From positions 1 through 40,313 of the forward strand of contig JALLAZ010000049.1 in the NCBI GenBank assembly GCA_036939755.1: a stretch of DNA of 40,313 bases, read 5' to 3'. Positions 40,261 through 40,313 of the stretch are shown here, in pieces (position 1 is the first letter of the stretch; each line of letters opens with the position of its first letter). The notes beneath the pieces were generated by a model. The model did no database searches. It worked only from the letters and a program-made list of their open reading frames with translations, and had not been told where the DNA came from. Source of the DNA: Stephanodiscus triporus (taxonomy: Eukaryota > Bacillariophyta > Thalassiosirophyceae > Thalassiosirales > Thalassiosiraceae). A program made the translations under genes and the position numbers.

Positions 40261-40308
40261 GGTCTAAATAAAGTCGGGTTGGCCGGCCAACCCGACTTTA
40301 TTTAGACC
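40261..40308. repeat. 48-base perfect palindrome
   Basis: Bases 40261-40284 are the exact reverse complement of 40285-40308, centred on GGCC/GGCC and bounded by GGTCTAAAT arms. A perfect palindrome with no spacer is unusual. It could be the core of a hairpin element, or an artefact at a sequence end, since the window stops 5 bases later. Confidence 0.9.
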
Positions 40309-40313
40309 CCCAG

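Overview
The window looks like nuclear DNA of a diatom, probably a centric species. Its genes are split by short GT-AG introns, 83 to 170 bases wherever both splice sites can be fixed by the reading frame. Secreted proteins carry Pro-Thr linkers typical of diatoms. One lipase has a signal peptide followed by an ASA-F motif, the mark of import into a secondary (red-algal) plastid. A SIN3 corepressor, a syntaxin-6-type SNARE, a RING protein and a selenoprotein also point to a eukaryote. All family names come from reading translated motifs; no database search was possible.

Layout. 1-2200: tail of one unknown gene, then a decayed unknown gene and Pro-Thr-rich remnants. 2224-4923: a prolyl 4-hydroxylase-type oxygenase (minus), an unrecognised plus-strand coding segment broken by an 83-base tandem duplication, and an orphan 3' exon (minus). 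4924-6324: non-coding, rich in palindromes and simple repeats. 6325-11884: a complete five-exon SIN3 gene (minus). 11885-14678: non-coding with two families of diverged repeats. 14679-16671: a membrane-anchored kinase-like protein (minus), divergent from a six-exon sulfatase (17102-19472, plus) that contains 20-base and 15-base micro-exons. The sulfatase converges on an MFSD5/MOT2-type transporter (19559-21387, minus). 21782-24307: a plastid-targeted class 3 lipase. 24492-25364: a coiled-coil RING protein. 25878-27388: an orphan exon and a fasciclin-domain gene (minus), which shares a 194-base promoter region with a selenoprotein U-like gene (27583-28897, plus). 29350-32032: a membrane protein with WW and DNRLRE-like domains (minus). 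32033-34009: a satellite array, paired E2F-like motifs and an unresolved GC-rich coding segment. 34010-35498: a nitroreductase-like gene disturbed by an assembly join. 35897-37087: a Qc-SNARE. 37562-39609: a membrane protein with a PDZ domain. 39610-40313: non-coding, ending in a 48-base perfect palindrome.

The genes do not form a pathway; this is an ordinary mosaic of eukaryotic genes in head-to-head and tail-to-tail pairs. The most notable item is the selenoprotein U-like gene: an in-frame TGA sits exactly where the family has its first redox cysteine, on a 30-base exon, with a possible but imperfect SECIS stem-loop just downstream. Base composition is patchy: several genes, or only their first exons, are very GC-rich with GAC/GTC/GCG codons, while neighbours or later exons are near 45-50% GC.
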